Below are positions 1 through 5,770 of a DNA stretch of 11,843 nt, piece by piece. Under the pieces are notes generated by a model, which was given only the letters and a program-made list of their open reading frames with translations, ran no database searches and was not told where the DNA came from. This DNA comes from Bacillota bacterium (lineage in GTDB: Bacteria > Bacillota > Clostridia > Lutisporales > Lutisporaceae), in assembly GCA_023230985.1 (NCBI GenBank), contig JALNWH010000056.1, positions 1 to 11,843 on the forward strand. The letters are read 5' to 3'. The position numbers and the translations under genes were made by a program. Position 1 is the stretch's first letter; each line of letters opens with the position of its first letter.

Positions 1-259
1 GTTGGGGTTCTCCATTTTCACCTTTAGTTTTATATACTGCTCTGTCAAATTCTATTTCACCCATTAATGTCTTTATTGTTGTTTTTCTTTTTCCCTTATG
101 TCTATACTTATTCTTATCTCTACTCTTTGCTAACTCGCCATCTATTTTAGTTAATATATCTATCATAAGGTTTCTTGCATATTTGCAACCTATTTCATAA
201 ATTTTTCTCTCTAGGTTATTGAATTCTATGGCGTTTATTGTTATCATTTTATCCAACAT
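1..259 (-). CDS. ISLre2-like transposase, N-terminal part (cut by window start)
   Basis: Reading the minus strand from the ATG at 259-257 gives 86 open codons running off the left edge. A good Shine-Dalgarno AGGAGG (complement of 265-270) lies 5 bases before the ATG, which fixes the start. The segment RHKGKRKTTIKTLMGEIEF at about residues 50-68 matches what I know of the N-terminal region of ISLre2-family (UPF0236-like) transposases: a basic 'RHKG.R..TI.T..GE' stretch before the first beta strands. The catalytic region would lie outside the window, so activity cannot be judged. The element's outer end should lie to the right, between about 270 and 440, but no terminal repeat could be defined with only one end visible. 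Family assignment is from memory of the motif. Confidence 0.75.
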   Translation of the reverse strand, partial: MLDKMITINAIEFNNLERKIYEIGCKYARNLMIDILTKIDGELAKSRDKNKYRHKGKRKTTIKTLMGEIEFDRAVYKTKGENGEPQ

Positions 260-318
260 ACAAACCTCCTGTTAGTTTTTTGTGCAAATTAAATTTTACA
301 GGTATTTTTGTATGTTGG

Positions 319-345
319 GAAGGGGTTTTCCCCTTCTTTTTATTT
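319..345 (+). terminator. Hairpin with T-run, plus-strand orientation
   Basis: GAAGGGG (319-325), loop TTTT, CCCCTTC (330-336) form a perfect 7-bp stem followed by a T-rich stretch (337-348). As a Rho-independent terminator it would stop rightward transcription, antisense to the transposase gene. It lies in the transposase leader, so it could also fold in that transcript, but the T-run is on the wrong side for termination there. Confidence 0.5.
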
Positions 346-366
346 TTTGTTGTTTTGCCAATTAAA

Positions 367-395
367 ATTATACTCTAACTTTGTGTTACCTTAAA
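367..395 (-). promoter_or_regulatory. Possible promoter of the ISLre2-like transposase
   Basis: On the minus strand a perfect TATAAT lies at the complement of 367-372, about 110 bases before the transposase start. At 17 bases the -35 position (complement of 390-395) reads TTTAAG, a weak match. The -10 is convincing, the -35 is not. Confidence 0.35.
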
Positions 396-442
396 GTTTT
401 AAGATGTTTGTATGGTGTAAAATATAAATACAACAAAGGACA

Positions 443-484
443 TGCGGACAAAAACCTGGACTTAATTAGATTAGGAGGTGTCAC
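443..484 (+). mobile_element. Probable left end of an IS3-type element
   Basis: The stretch starting TGCGGACAAAAACCTGGAC (443-461) lies just ahead of the ribosome binding site AGGAGGTG (473-480) and the IS3-like ORF. IS3-family elements usually begin with TG and place the first reading frame tens of bases from the left terminal repeat, as here. No matching right end was seen in the window, so the element is broken. The call rests on position and general look, not on a matched repeat pair. Confidence 0.35.
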
Positions 485-1036
485 ATGTTTTTATATGAAG
501 AGCATTTAAAAGCAATAAAGCTATTACTACAATATGATATGAGTTATTCTACGGTAAGAAGGGAATTAGGGTACCCTTCCAAAGAATCACTTAGAAATTG
601 GTATTATGAATATAGAAAAGAAGGGAAATTACATCGGGATTTTGTTAAAAAGGCAAAATATTCAGAAGAAGAAAAACTAAATAGCCGTATTCTCAATATG
701 TCTTTTATTGTATCAGACAGAGATGTCGATGATTGGAATGAATTTGATTTTGAAGAAGTTATAGATGAAATATGGATAAACTTTAATATTGAGAGAATAA
801 TCTTATATCTTATGTATGCAACATATCAAATCACAAAGGGAAAAGATAGGGCTCAGTCTTTATATGGACATCTTAGATGGAACAAAGAAAAGAATATAAA
901 AATTGAAGATATATTTCGCATAGGGCCGGAAGAACTAAAAGATTTAGACACATTCATGGGTAATGGTAAAGTTAGGGGCAGAACATTTGTTCCAATAATG
1001 TCAATATGGTACAATTATTGTAAATACAAGTGCTAG
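485..1036 (+). CDS. Chimeric ORF: IS3-type transposase helix-turn-helix fused to an unknown C-terminal part
   Basis: The 183-residue ORF has an excellent ribosome binding site AGGAGGTG (473-480) five to seven bases before ATG. Residues 1-64 look like the first frame (OrfA) of an IS3-family transposase: YEEHLKAIKLL, then RRELGYPSKESLRNWY (about 25-40, the helix-turn-helix and following helix) and the YSEEEK end. In the family the next part would be a helical linker leading to the second frame. Instead residues 65-183 are an acidic, hydrophobic, probably helical sequence (DVDDWNEFDFEEVIDEIWIN, later LYGHLRW and RGRTFVPIMSIWY) that I do not recognise. The join is near base 676. This looks like a deletion or insertion fusing an IS remnant to the end of another gene. 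It may be expressed from the IS signals, or it may be a dead remnant. Confidence covers the ORF and its transposase-like head; the tail's function is unknown. Confidence 0.55.
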   Translation: MFLYEEHLKAIKLLLQYDMSYSTVRRELGYPSKESLRNWYYEYRKEGKLHRDFVKKAKYSEEEKLNSRILNMSFIVSDRDVDDWNEFDFEEVIDEIWINFNIERIILYLMYATYQITKGKDRAQSLYGHLRWNKEKNIKIEDIFRIGPEELKDLDTFMGNGKVRGRTFVPIMSIWYNYCKYKC

Positions 1037-1040
1037 TTAA

Positions 1041-1139
1041 GAATATAGTCGAAGATATAATAATATAGCGAGAAAAATATTGGGTTTTAATACCCCAAAT
1101 GAAATGGTGAAACAATATTTCTCTAAAAATGCTGCTTAG
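1041..1139 (+). pseudogene. IS30-like transposase, C-terminal remnant
   Basis: In the third frame (codons starting at 1041) a short open stretch ends at TAG 1137-1139. It contains YNNIARKILGFNTPNEMV. The pattern 'NN.PRK.LGF.TP.E' followed by a short tail is the typical end of IS30-family transposases after the DDE domain. A stop at 1038-1040 in the same frame and the different frame of the preceding ORF show that only the last ~32 codons remain, with no start. No active site is present. Assignment by motif memory only. Confidence 0.5.
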
Positions 1140-1230
1140 CATGATATTACAAATATTTATTTAATCAAGGTTCACTAGAGCTTTCCTCCTTGACAAAATA
1201 AATATTAGCAATGATTTAAAACCACAGCAT
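1120..1230. repeat. Large imperfect inverted repeat (fold-back)
   Basis: The inner stem pairs AATATTTATTT (1152-1162) with 1196-1206 perfectly; after a 2-base mismatch TCAAGG (1165-1170) pairs with CCTTGA (1188-1193) around a 17-base loop. An outer pair TCTCTAAAAATGCTG (1120-1134) versus the complement of 1215-1230 matches with one mismatch and one extra base. The left arm overlaps the 3' end of the IS30-like remnant. It may be the relic of an IS end, a MITE-like fold-back, or a bidirectional terminator. No flanking target duplication could be identified. Confidence 0.5.
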
Positions 1231-1313
1231 CTTTTAGGGAAACTTTTCAGAGGTCTATGTCATATATGTTTGACTTCTCTAGACTCTAGGGGTATAGAAG
1301 AGCCATAATCTTA

Positions 1314-1342
1314 TTGACATTGATAGCCTTATTTGGTAGAGT
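1314..1342 (+). promoter_or_regulatory. Candidate promoter of the perR-katA operon
   Basis: A perfect -35 TTGACA (1314-1319) is followed after 17 bases by TAGAGT (1337-1342, 4 of 6 with TATAAT). It lies about 60 bases upstream of the perR start and reads toward it. A second possible -10, TATAAT at 1370-1375, lies inside the operator-like palindrome but has only a weak -35 (TAGGAA, 1347-1352). Confidence 0.5.
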
Positions 1343-1366
1343 GGAATAGGAATGGTTTCTATTCTC

Positions 1367-1385
1367 ACTTATAATATATTTAAGT
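1367..1385. promoter_or_regulatory. PerR-box-like operator
   Basis: ACTTATAATATATTTAAGT carries TTATAAT-A-TATTTAA at 1369-1383. Against the Bacillus PerR box TTATAAT-N-ATTATAA it matches 7 of 7 in the first half and 4 of 7 in the second, and the outer ACTTA/TAAGT is a perfect dyad. It lies 18 bases before the regulator's start, between the promoter and the ribosome binding site, where a bound repressor would block the operon. Autoregulation of perR and control of katA by PerR are established in Bacillus; here it is inferred from sequence. Confidence 0.55.
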
Positions 1386-1400
1386 TTCGGAGTGAGGGTT

Positions 1401-1799
1401 TTGACAAGGTTACAGAAGTCAATATTAGAAGTGGTAAAAAGGTCTGAAGCGCATCTTTCCGTTAAAGAGATATATGCTTTGGTCCAGTCTGATTTCCCCA
1501 CCGTCGCCATGGGAACAATTTATAGGAATTTAAACCAATTTGCGGAAGATAGGCTCATCCGTCGCGTTTCGGGCTTGGGTTCTGCCGACCTATTTGAAGG
1601 CAACCTTGCGATCCACAATCATTCTCAATGCCTATCCTGCGGCAAGGTTACAGATGTCCACATACTGGGGCTGAAGGAGTTTATCCAAGAACAAATCGGG
1701 GATGAAACAGTCTCCCTGGATCTGCTGGTAAATGTAATTTGTTCCGACTGCATGAAAAAGGATAGTAATTTTTTGAAAGGAACAAAGGATGGAAAATAG
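1401..1799 (+). CDS. perR: Fur/PerR-family metal-dependent peroxide-responsive repressor
   Basis: This 132-residue protein has the Fur-family layout: a winged helix (recognition helix region TVAMGTIYRNL, about 34-44) and a C-terminal dimerisation/metal domain. Two Cys pairs (C77-x2-C80 and C114-x2-C117) form the structural zinc site. By eye the regulatory ligands of Bacillus PerR (H37, D85, H91, H93, D104) align with H18, E66, H72, H74 and D85 here. The Asp at the last position is the residue that makes PerR, unlike Fur, prone to peroxide oxidation. Start choice: TTG at 1401 has GGAG (1389-1392) eight bases upstream, whereas GTG at 1392 has no ribosome binding site. The gene overlaps the next by 11 bases and lies two genes before a catalase, so it most likely represses this peroxide-defence operon in its metal-loaded form. 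A plain Fur or Zur is less likely given the neighbours. Confidence 0.85.
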   Translation: MTRLQKSILEVVKRSEAHLSVKEIYALVQSDFPTVAMGTIYRNLNQFAEDRLIRRVSGLGSADLFEGNLAIHNHSQCLSCGKVTDVHILGLKEFIQEQIGDETVSLDLLVNVICSDCMKKDSNFLKGTKDGK

Positions 1800-2457
1800 T
1801 TCAAGGAAAAATCCGGCAAGATGGATAGAAATAAGCTTTAATATTTCATACCTTCTGATAGTTTTCGTCTCCGCCTTCCTGCTTTACAAGACAGCGCAAG
1901 CGGGGGATTTTAGATGGAAGTTTGCAATCATGTCCTTTCTTTTGGGCGCGGGTGACTCCTTTCACCTGATCCCCAGAATCATTTCGCTGCTTGATTGCAG
2001 TGATCGTGACTATACGGTCTCCCTGGGGTTGGGTAAATTAATTACATCCGTAACCATGACTGTCTTTTATCTCTTTTTGTGGGAAATTGGGAAAGAACAC
2101 TATGCTTTGGATATTAAGGGCAGCCTTTCCACAATAGTTTACTGCCTGGCTCTGCTGCGTATTATACTCAGCCTTTTGCCCCAAAACCGCTGGACCCATA
2201 AAAACCCCTCGTTAAAATGGGGTAGCATCAGAAATATCCCCTTTTTAATCTTAGGCGCAATCGTAATGTTTTTATTCTTGGCAGGCGCAATTATCCATGG
2301 CGGGGCTTTATCCTTCCTCTGGCTGGCAATCTTAATCAGCTTTGCCTGCTATATGCCTGTCGTCTTATTTGTCCATAAAAACCGCAAGCTTGGCATGCTT
2401 ATGCTCCCAAAAAGTTGTGCCTATGTCGCCATTGTCCTGATGGGTTTTTTTCTTTAA
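1789..2457 (+). CDS. Seven-helix integral membrane protein of unknown function in the perR-katA operon
   Basis: I do not recognise this 222-residue protein. Hydrophobic segments at about 17-34, 42-62, 78-98, 111-130, 147-169, 173-195 and 205-222 suggest seven transmembrane helices and no cleaved signal peptide. Polar residues lie inside predicted helices: GDSFHLIPR (55-63, with D56 and H59) and H170 in IIHGG. Buried Asp/His/Ser of this kind occur in membrane hydrolases such as the YhhN/ceramidase-like folds, but this is only a resemblance. The start ATG has AAAGGA (1776-1781) seven bases upstream and overlaps the end of perR by 11 bases, so translation is probably coupled. The catalase starts 74 bases after its stop. 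Position between regulator and catalase suggests a role in oxidative stress, perhaps in lipid repair or heme supply; this is inference. Confidence 0.75.
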   Translation: MENSSRKNPARWIEISFNISYLLIVFVSAFLLYKTAQAGDFRWKFAIMSFLLGAGDSFHLIPRIISLLDCSDRDYTVSLGLGKLITSVTMTVFYLFLWEIGKEHYALDIKGSLSTIVYCLALLRIILSLLPQNRWTHKNPSLKWGSIRNIPFLILGAIVMFLFLAGAIIHGGALSFLWLAILISFACYMPVVLFVHKNRKLGMLMLPKSCAYVAIVLMGFFL

Positions 2458-2531
2458 TAGTTTTGTATCCGCCCAGCCCGATCTTATGGTCGGATGCTGA
2501 AATCTGTAAATGATTTTAAGGAGGTAATAAG

Positions 2532-4052
2532 ATGAATGATTACAAAAAGTTGACAAACGAAGTTGGTGCGCCGGTGGCAGACAATGAAAATTCTATAACG
2601 GCGGGACCCAGAGGGCCCGTTGTTATGCAAGATGTCTGGCTGATGGAAAAAATGGCACACTTTAACAGGGAAGTTATCCCGGAACGCAGAATGCATGCCA
2701 AGGGTTGGGGTGCCTATGGGGATTTCACGGTTACCCATGATATTTCTAAATACACCAGGGCTAAAGTCCTTCAACCAGGCGCAAAGACTGATTTATTTAT
2801 CCGCTTTTCCACCGTGGCAGGCGAAAGAGGCGCAGCAGACGCAGAGCGGGATATCCGCGGCGTTGCCACCAAATTTTACACGGAAGAAGGCAACTGGGAC
2901 CTGGTTGGTAATAATACTCCCACATTTTTCTTAAGGGATGTGCATAACTTTGCAGACCTTAACCGTGCCGTAAAGCGCGACCCTAGAACGGGCATGCGTT
3001 CCGGCCAAAATAACTGGGATTTTTGGACCATGCTCCCCGAAAGCTTCCACCAAAGAACCATAACCATGTCAGACAGGGGCATACCGGCATCTTTCAGACA
3101 CATGCACTTTTACGGTGAACATACATTTTCCCTCTACAACGAAGCCAATGAAAGGGTCTGGTGCAAATTCCACATTCGCACCCAACAAGGGATTAAAAAC
3201 CTGACTAATGAAGAAGCAGCGGAAATTGTGGGTAAAGACAGGGAAAGCCATGGTAGGGATTTGTTTGAATCCATTGAAAAAGGTGACTTCCCCAAGTGGA
3301 CCATGTATGTTCAAATCATGACCGAAGAGCAGGCAAAAAACCACTATGAAAACCCCTTTGATATCACCAAGGTTTGGTCCCAAAAAGAGTTCCCTTTGAT
3401 TGAAGTCGGAGTCCTGGAACTCAACCGCAACCCTGAAAATTACTTTGCGGAAGTTGAGCAATCCGCCTTTACCCCCGCCCATGTTGTGCCCGGTATTGGC
3501 TTTTCGCCGGACAGGTTTTTGCAAGGCAGACTCTTTTCTTATGGTGATGCCCAAAGATACAGACTGGGCGTAAACCATAACCACATCCCCGTCAACCGTG
3601 CCAAGATTCAGGTTAATGAATACCATAGGGACGGCGCCATGCGCACAGACGGCAACTATGGCAGAACCCCTGCCTACCACCCCAACAGTGACGGCTACTG
3701 GTCGGCTCAACCCGATGTTCAAGAACCTCCGTTGGATTTAGAAGGCACCATGTACAGGTTTGATCCCAAAGATGACCCGACGGATGACAACTTCCGTGCA
3801 GGCGGCAAGCTTTACAGATTGATGACGGAAGATAAGCGTCAGCTTCTAATCGGCAACACAGCCGCAGACATGGCTTGTGTGACCGACAATGTCAGGTACC
3901 GCCATGCAGTGCACTGCTACTGGGCCGATGAAGAGTATGGCAAAAGAATTACAGAGGCACTTGAACTGGACTTTGATAAGGTTTTAGAGTTTGCCAAGCT
4001 TGACCATAAGGGCTTGATAGAAGCAACCATCAGCCCGGAACAAGTGGAATAA
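2532..4052 (+). CDS. katA: Monofunctional heme catalase
   Basis: The protein decomposes hydrogen peroxide to water and oxygen in the cytoplasm. At 506 residues it is the normal length of a small-subunit (clade 3 type) catalase and appears complete. The distal histidine is H55 in the active-site block FNREVIPERRMHAKGWGAYG (44-63). The distal asparagine is N128 in DLVGNNTP, and the proximal heme-ligand tyrosine is Y336 in RLFSYGDAQRYRLG (332-345), with spacings equal to those of bovine catalase. The ribosome binding site AAGGAGGT (2518-2525) is six bases before ATG. It is the last gene of the perR operon and is followed by a strong terminator, so PerR derepression by peroxide is the likely control. 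Base composition is clearly richer in G+C than the genes to its right. Catalase is uncommon in strict anaerobes, which makes acquisition plausible. Confidence 0.97.
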   Translation: MNDYKKLTNEVGAPVADNENSITAGPRGPVVMQDVWLMEKMAHFNREVIPERRMHAKGWGAYGDFTVTHDISKYTRAKVLQPGAKTDLFIRFSTVAGERGAADAERDIRGVATKFYTEEGNWDLVGNNTPTFFLRDVHNFADLNRAVKRDPRTGMRSGQNNWDFWTMLPESFHQRTITMSDRGIPASFRHMHFYGEHTFSLYNEANERVWCKFHIRTQQGIKNLTNEEAAEIVGKDRESHGRDLFESIEKGDFPKWTMYVQIMTEEQAKNHYENPFDITKVWSQKEFPLIEVGVLELNRNPENYFAEVEQSAFTPAHVVPGIGFSPDRFLQGRLFSYGDAQRYRLGVNHNHIPVNRAKIQVNEYHRDGAMRTDGNYGRTPAYHPNSDGYWSAQPDVQEPPLDLEGTMYRFDPKDDPTDDNFRAGGKLYRLMTEDKRQLLIGNTAADMACVTDNVRYRHAVHCYWADEEYGKRITEALELDFDKVLEFAKLDHKGLIEATISPEQVE

Positions 4053-4112
4053 GTCTTATAAAATTAAATGCTCAACTATTCCCATCAGCGTCTCGCTGAG
4101 CTAAACAGACAA

Positions 4113-4146
4113 GGGCACTCTGCAAAAATGCAGAGTGCCCTAAATT
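4113..4146 (+). terminator. Terminator of the perR-katA operon
   Basis: GGGCACTCTGCA (4113-4124) and TGCAGAGTGCCC (4129-4140) form a perfect 12-bp stem with an AAAA loop, 61 bases after the katA stop. The tail TAAATTAGTTTT is only moderately T-rich. A second small hairpin, TTAGTTTT (4145-4152) with AAAACTAA (4158-4165), follows directly. The stem is strong enough to support a termination call, possibly in both directions. Confidence 0.8.
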
Positions 4147-4211
4147 AGTTTTAGAGAAAAACTAAAATAAAAGGTTTCTAATTATGTTATTATAATTATA
4201 TAAGCGGCGTA

Positions 4212-4251
4212 GGGTGCACCCCCGGTGCTCAGCACGGACCCGTCGCGCGAC
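4212..4251. repeat. Cluster of three perfect GC-rich palindromes
   Basis: GGGTGCACCC (4212-4221), GTGCTCAGCAC (4225-4235, odd-length with central C) and GTCGCGCGAC (4242-4251) follow each other within 40 bases. They sit at the abrupt edge between AT-rich DNA and the rlmD-like fragment. They may be coincidental codon effects in a GC-rich remnant or part of a protein-binding or recombination site. Confidence 0.5.
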
Positions 4252-4400
4252 TGCGCGATTATGAAGAACTGGGTTATGAAACGGTTGAGATGACACGGGT
4301 GGATATGTTTCCAAGAACTCCGCACGTTGAGGCAATTGTGAAGTTGAAAAGGCTATGTAATCAAGTAATATCAACAGTTATAGAGATTTTGAGGCGTTGA
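4212..4400 (+). pseudogene. 3' fragment resembling rlmD/rumA (23S rRNA uracil-5-methyltransferase)
   Basis: An open frame without a usable start ends at TGA 4398-4400. It contains LRDYEELGYETVEMTRVDMF (from about base 4251) followed by PRTPHVEAIVKL. In RlmD/RumA-type methyltransferases the C-terminus reads roughly 'ARDL..LE..GY.....PVDMFP.T.HVE.VV.L', which fits well. The catalytic Cys motif would be upstream and only a degraded 'GCTPG' stands in its place (4212-4226). The tail after KLKRL is longer than usual. The left boundary is uncertain: upstream of 4212 the DNA is abruptly AT-rich and meaningless. A hairpin terminator (4393-4429) follows the stop, as expected for a true gene end. This is probably a scar left by insertion or deletion at the rlmD 3' end. 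Confidence 0.55.
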
Positions 4401-4429
4401 ATGGACAGATGACATTCAATGCCTTTGTT
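4393..4429 (+). terminator. Terminator after the rlmD-like fragment
   Basis: GGCGTTGAATG (4393-4403) pairs with CATTCAATGCC (4413-4423) in an 11-bp stem with one G-T wobble, followed by TTTGTTGTT. It overlaps the TGA stop of the fragment. Confidence 0.65.
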
Positions 4430-4509
4430 GTTCTAGGGAATATGTCCATTAAGAATATGAATAGATACTCATTAAGGAGTATTTATAGATTTTATAAAAT
4501 ATAGGACGA

Positions 4510-4543
4510 AACCATACACACTTATTGGGACTTGTGTATGGTT
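4510..4543. repeat. 11-bp inverted repeat upstream of fic
   Basis: AACCATACACA (4510-4520) and TGTGTATGGTT (4533-4543) are perfect inverted copies separated by 12 bases. No T-run follows, so this is not a classic terminator. It lies about 33 bases before the -35 of the fic promoter and could be an operator for the fic product's own helix-turn-helix domain, or a terminator-like relic. Role unknown. Confidence 0.45.
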
Positions 4544-4575
4544 CAGATTGACCAGGATAAATAATAAGAATGACA

Positions 4576-4604
4576 TTGACATCATTCCTATATAGGTATA
4601 TTAT
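4576..4604 (+). promoter_or_regulatory. Near-consensus promoter of the fic gene
   Basis: A perfect -35 TTGACA (4576-4581), a 17-base spacer and TATTAT (4599-4604, 5 of 6) point at the ATG at 4621. Transcription would begin around 4611, giving a very short leader that still holds GGGTGAT (4611-4617). Confidence 0.65.
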
Positions 4605-4620
4605 ATATGTGGGTGATAAT

Positions 4621-5541
4621 ATGAAATATATGAGTATAAAAGAAGCGAGTGAGAAGTGGGGAATTAGTGATAGTAGAATAAGGCTCTTATGTAGAGAAGG
4701 AAGGGTAGAAGGAGCAAAAAAAATAGGTAGAAACTGGACCATTCCTTTCGATGTTGCTAAACCGATAGATGGAAGGGAAAGAATTAAGAAAGATTACTCT
4801 GGTTTAGAATATGATTTTACTTTTATTGATTCTTTAAAGAGGGAAATTGATAATCATAGACCTTTTTCAAAGCAACTTGTAGAATCTCTTCAGGAAAAAC
4901 TTCTTGTAGAATGGACCTATAATTCTAATGCTATTGAAGGAAATACTTTAACTATTTCTGAAACTAAGGTTGTACTTGAAGGTTTTACTATTGGTGGGAA
5001 AACAATGGTAGAACATTTAGAGACTGTCAACCACCGTGATGCTATTCTTTATATAGAGGATTTAGCATCTAATAAAGAATCAATTTCAGAATGGAATATT
5101 AGAAATATACATTCCTTAATACTAAAAGAAATAGATAAGGAGAATGCTGGAAAATATAGAACAGAAAATGTTCTGATTAGTGGAGCAAATCATATTCCAC
5201 CAAAACATTATGAAATTGGAGATTTGATGCAAGAACTTATCGAAGAATATAATAATAATTGGAAGGACTACCATCCCATATTAAGAGCCACCCTTTTACA
5301 TGGAGAATTTGTTAAAATTCATCCATTTATAGATGGCAATGGTAGAACAGCTAGGCTTCTATTAAATTTTGAATTAATGAAAAATGGATATACTCCTATT
5401 ATTATTAAAAATGATGCTAGGGCCAAATACTATGAGGTTTTAGATCAAGCACACACAACAATGAATTATGAACCTTTCATAAAATTAGTAGCAGAATTAG
5501 TTATAGAATCGGAACAGCTTTGGCTATCAGTCTTGGACTAA
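4621..5541 (+). CDS. Helix-turn-helix/Fic domain fusion protein (putative AMP transferase)
   Basis: Residues 1-50 (MKYMSIKEASEKWGISDSRI onward) resemble the excisionase/MerR-like helix-turn-helix with the wing GRVEGAKKIGRNWTIP. The rest is a Fic domain with the full active-site motif HPFIDGNGRTAR (234-245) and the flap GANHIPPKHYEI (188-199). The inhibitory motif S102-x3-E106-G107 lies N-terminal to the Fic motif, as in class II Fic proteins whose inhibitory helix blocks ATP. Family members transfer AMP from ATP to Ser/Thr/Tyr hydroxyls of target proteins; the target here is unknown. Start: an in-frame ATG at 4570 lies inside the promoter, so I choose 4621 (306 residues) with GGGTGAT as a ribosome binding site. 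The DNA-binding head may allow autoregulation. It stands alone between terminators, next to a recombinase and anti-phage genes, and could be a stress, toxin-type or regulatory gene. Confidence 0.88.
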   Translation: MKYMSIKEASEKWGISDSRIRLLCREGRVEGAKKIGRNWTIPFDVAKPIDGRERIKKDYSGLEYDFTFIDSLKREIDNHRPFSKQLVESLQEKLLVEWTYNSNAIEGNTLTISETKVVLEGFTIGGKTMVEHLETVNHRDAILYIEDLASNKESISEWNIRNIHSLILKEIDKENAGKYRTENVLISGANHIPPKHYEIGDLMQELIEEYNNNWKDYHPILRATLLHGEFVKIHPFIDGNGRTARLLLNFELMKNGYTPIIIKNDARAKYYEVLDQAHTTMNYEPFIKLVAELVIESEQLWLSVLD

Positions 5542-5548
5542 TAACATA

Positions 5549-5576
5549 ATATGAGTCTCCACCAGGAGATTCATAT
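5549..5576 (+). terminator. Hairpin after fic
   Basis: ATATGAGTCTCC (5549-5560) and GGAGATTCATAT (5565-5576) form a 12-bp stem with one G-T wobble and an ACCA loop, eight bases after the fic stop. No clear T-run follows, so termination strength is uncertain. Confidence 0.5.
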
Positions 5577-5685
5577 ATTGATGTGATATCTTTACTGATC
5601 TCTCAAGGCACGTGGAATCCATAATCCTGTTGCAACATAAAAATGGCTAAATTATAAGAGATGTCAAAGTAAATGAGGTAGAATT

Positions 5686-5721
5686 AAGGATGTGAGAGTG
5701 AGAGCTTTCATGTCCTTTTTT
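5686..5721 (+). terminator. Hairpin with T6 tract before the recombinase
   Basis: AAGGATGTGA (5686-5695) pairs with TCATGTCCTT (5708-5717) through 10 pairs including two G-T wobbles, and runs directly into TTTTTT (5716-5721). It has the form of a Rho-independent terminator 50 bases before the recombinase start. It either ends read-through from fic or attenuates transcription into the recombinase. Confidence 0.55.
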
Positions 5722-5770
5722 AATTAAAAATATAAGACGAACATTTCATATAGGAGTCGGTGAATTAATT

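Noticed and set aside
1286..1510. 74-codon minus-strand ORF over the perR promoter and 5' end
   Set aside because: No ribosome binding site or recognisable motif, and it overlaps perR and its operator.
3069..3722. 217-codon ORF on the minus strand
   Set aside because: It lies wholly opposite the certain catalase gene, has no recognisable domain, and reads as a shadow of GC-richer codons.
4184..4202. Second PerR-box-like sequence in the AT-rich stretch after katA
   Set aside because: Only one half-site matches (TTATAAT) and the rest is low-complexity A/T; no intact gene follows.
4570..4620. Longer N-terminus for the Fic protein starting at ATG 4570
   Set aside because: The extension covers the near-consensus promoter, has no ribosome binding site, and would precede the usual helix-turn-helix start.
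5609..5617. CACGTGGAA as a second copy of the rlmD-type attachment core
   Set aside because: Only about nine bases resemble the core at 4323 and they are not flanked by rlmD-like coding sequence; chance is sufficient.
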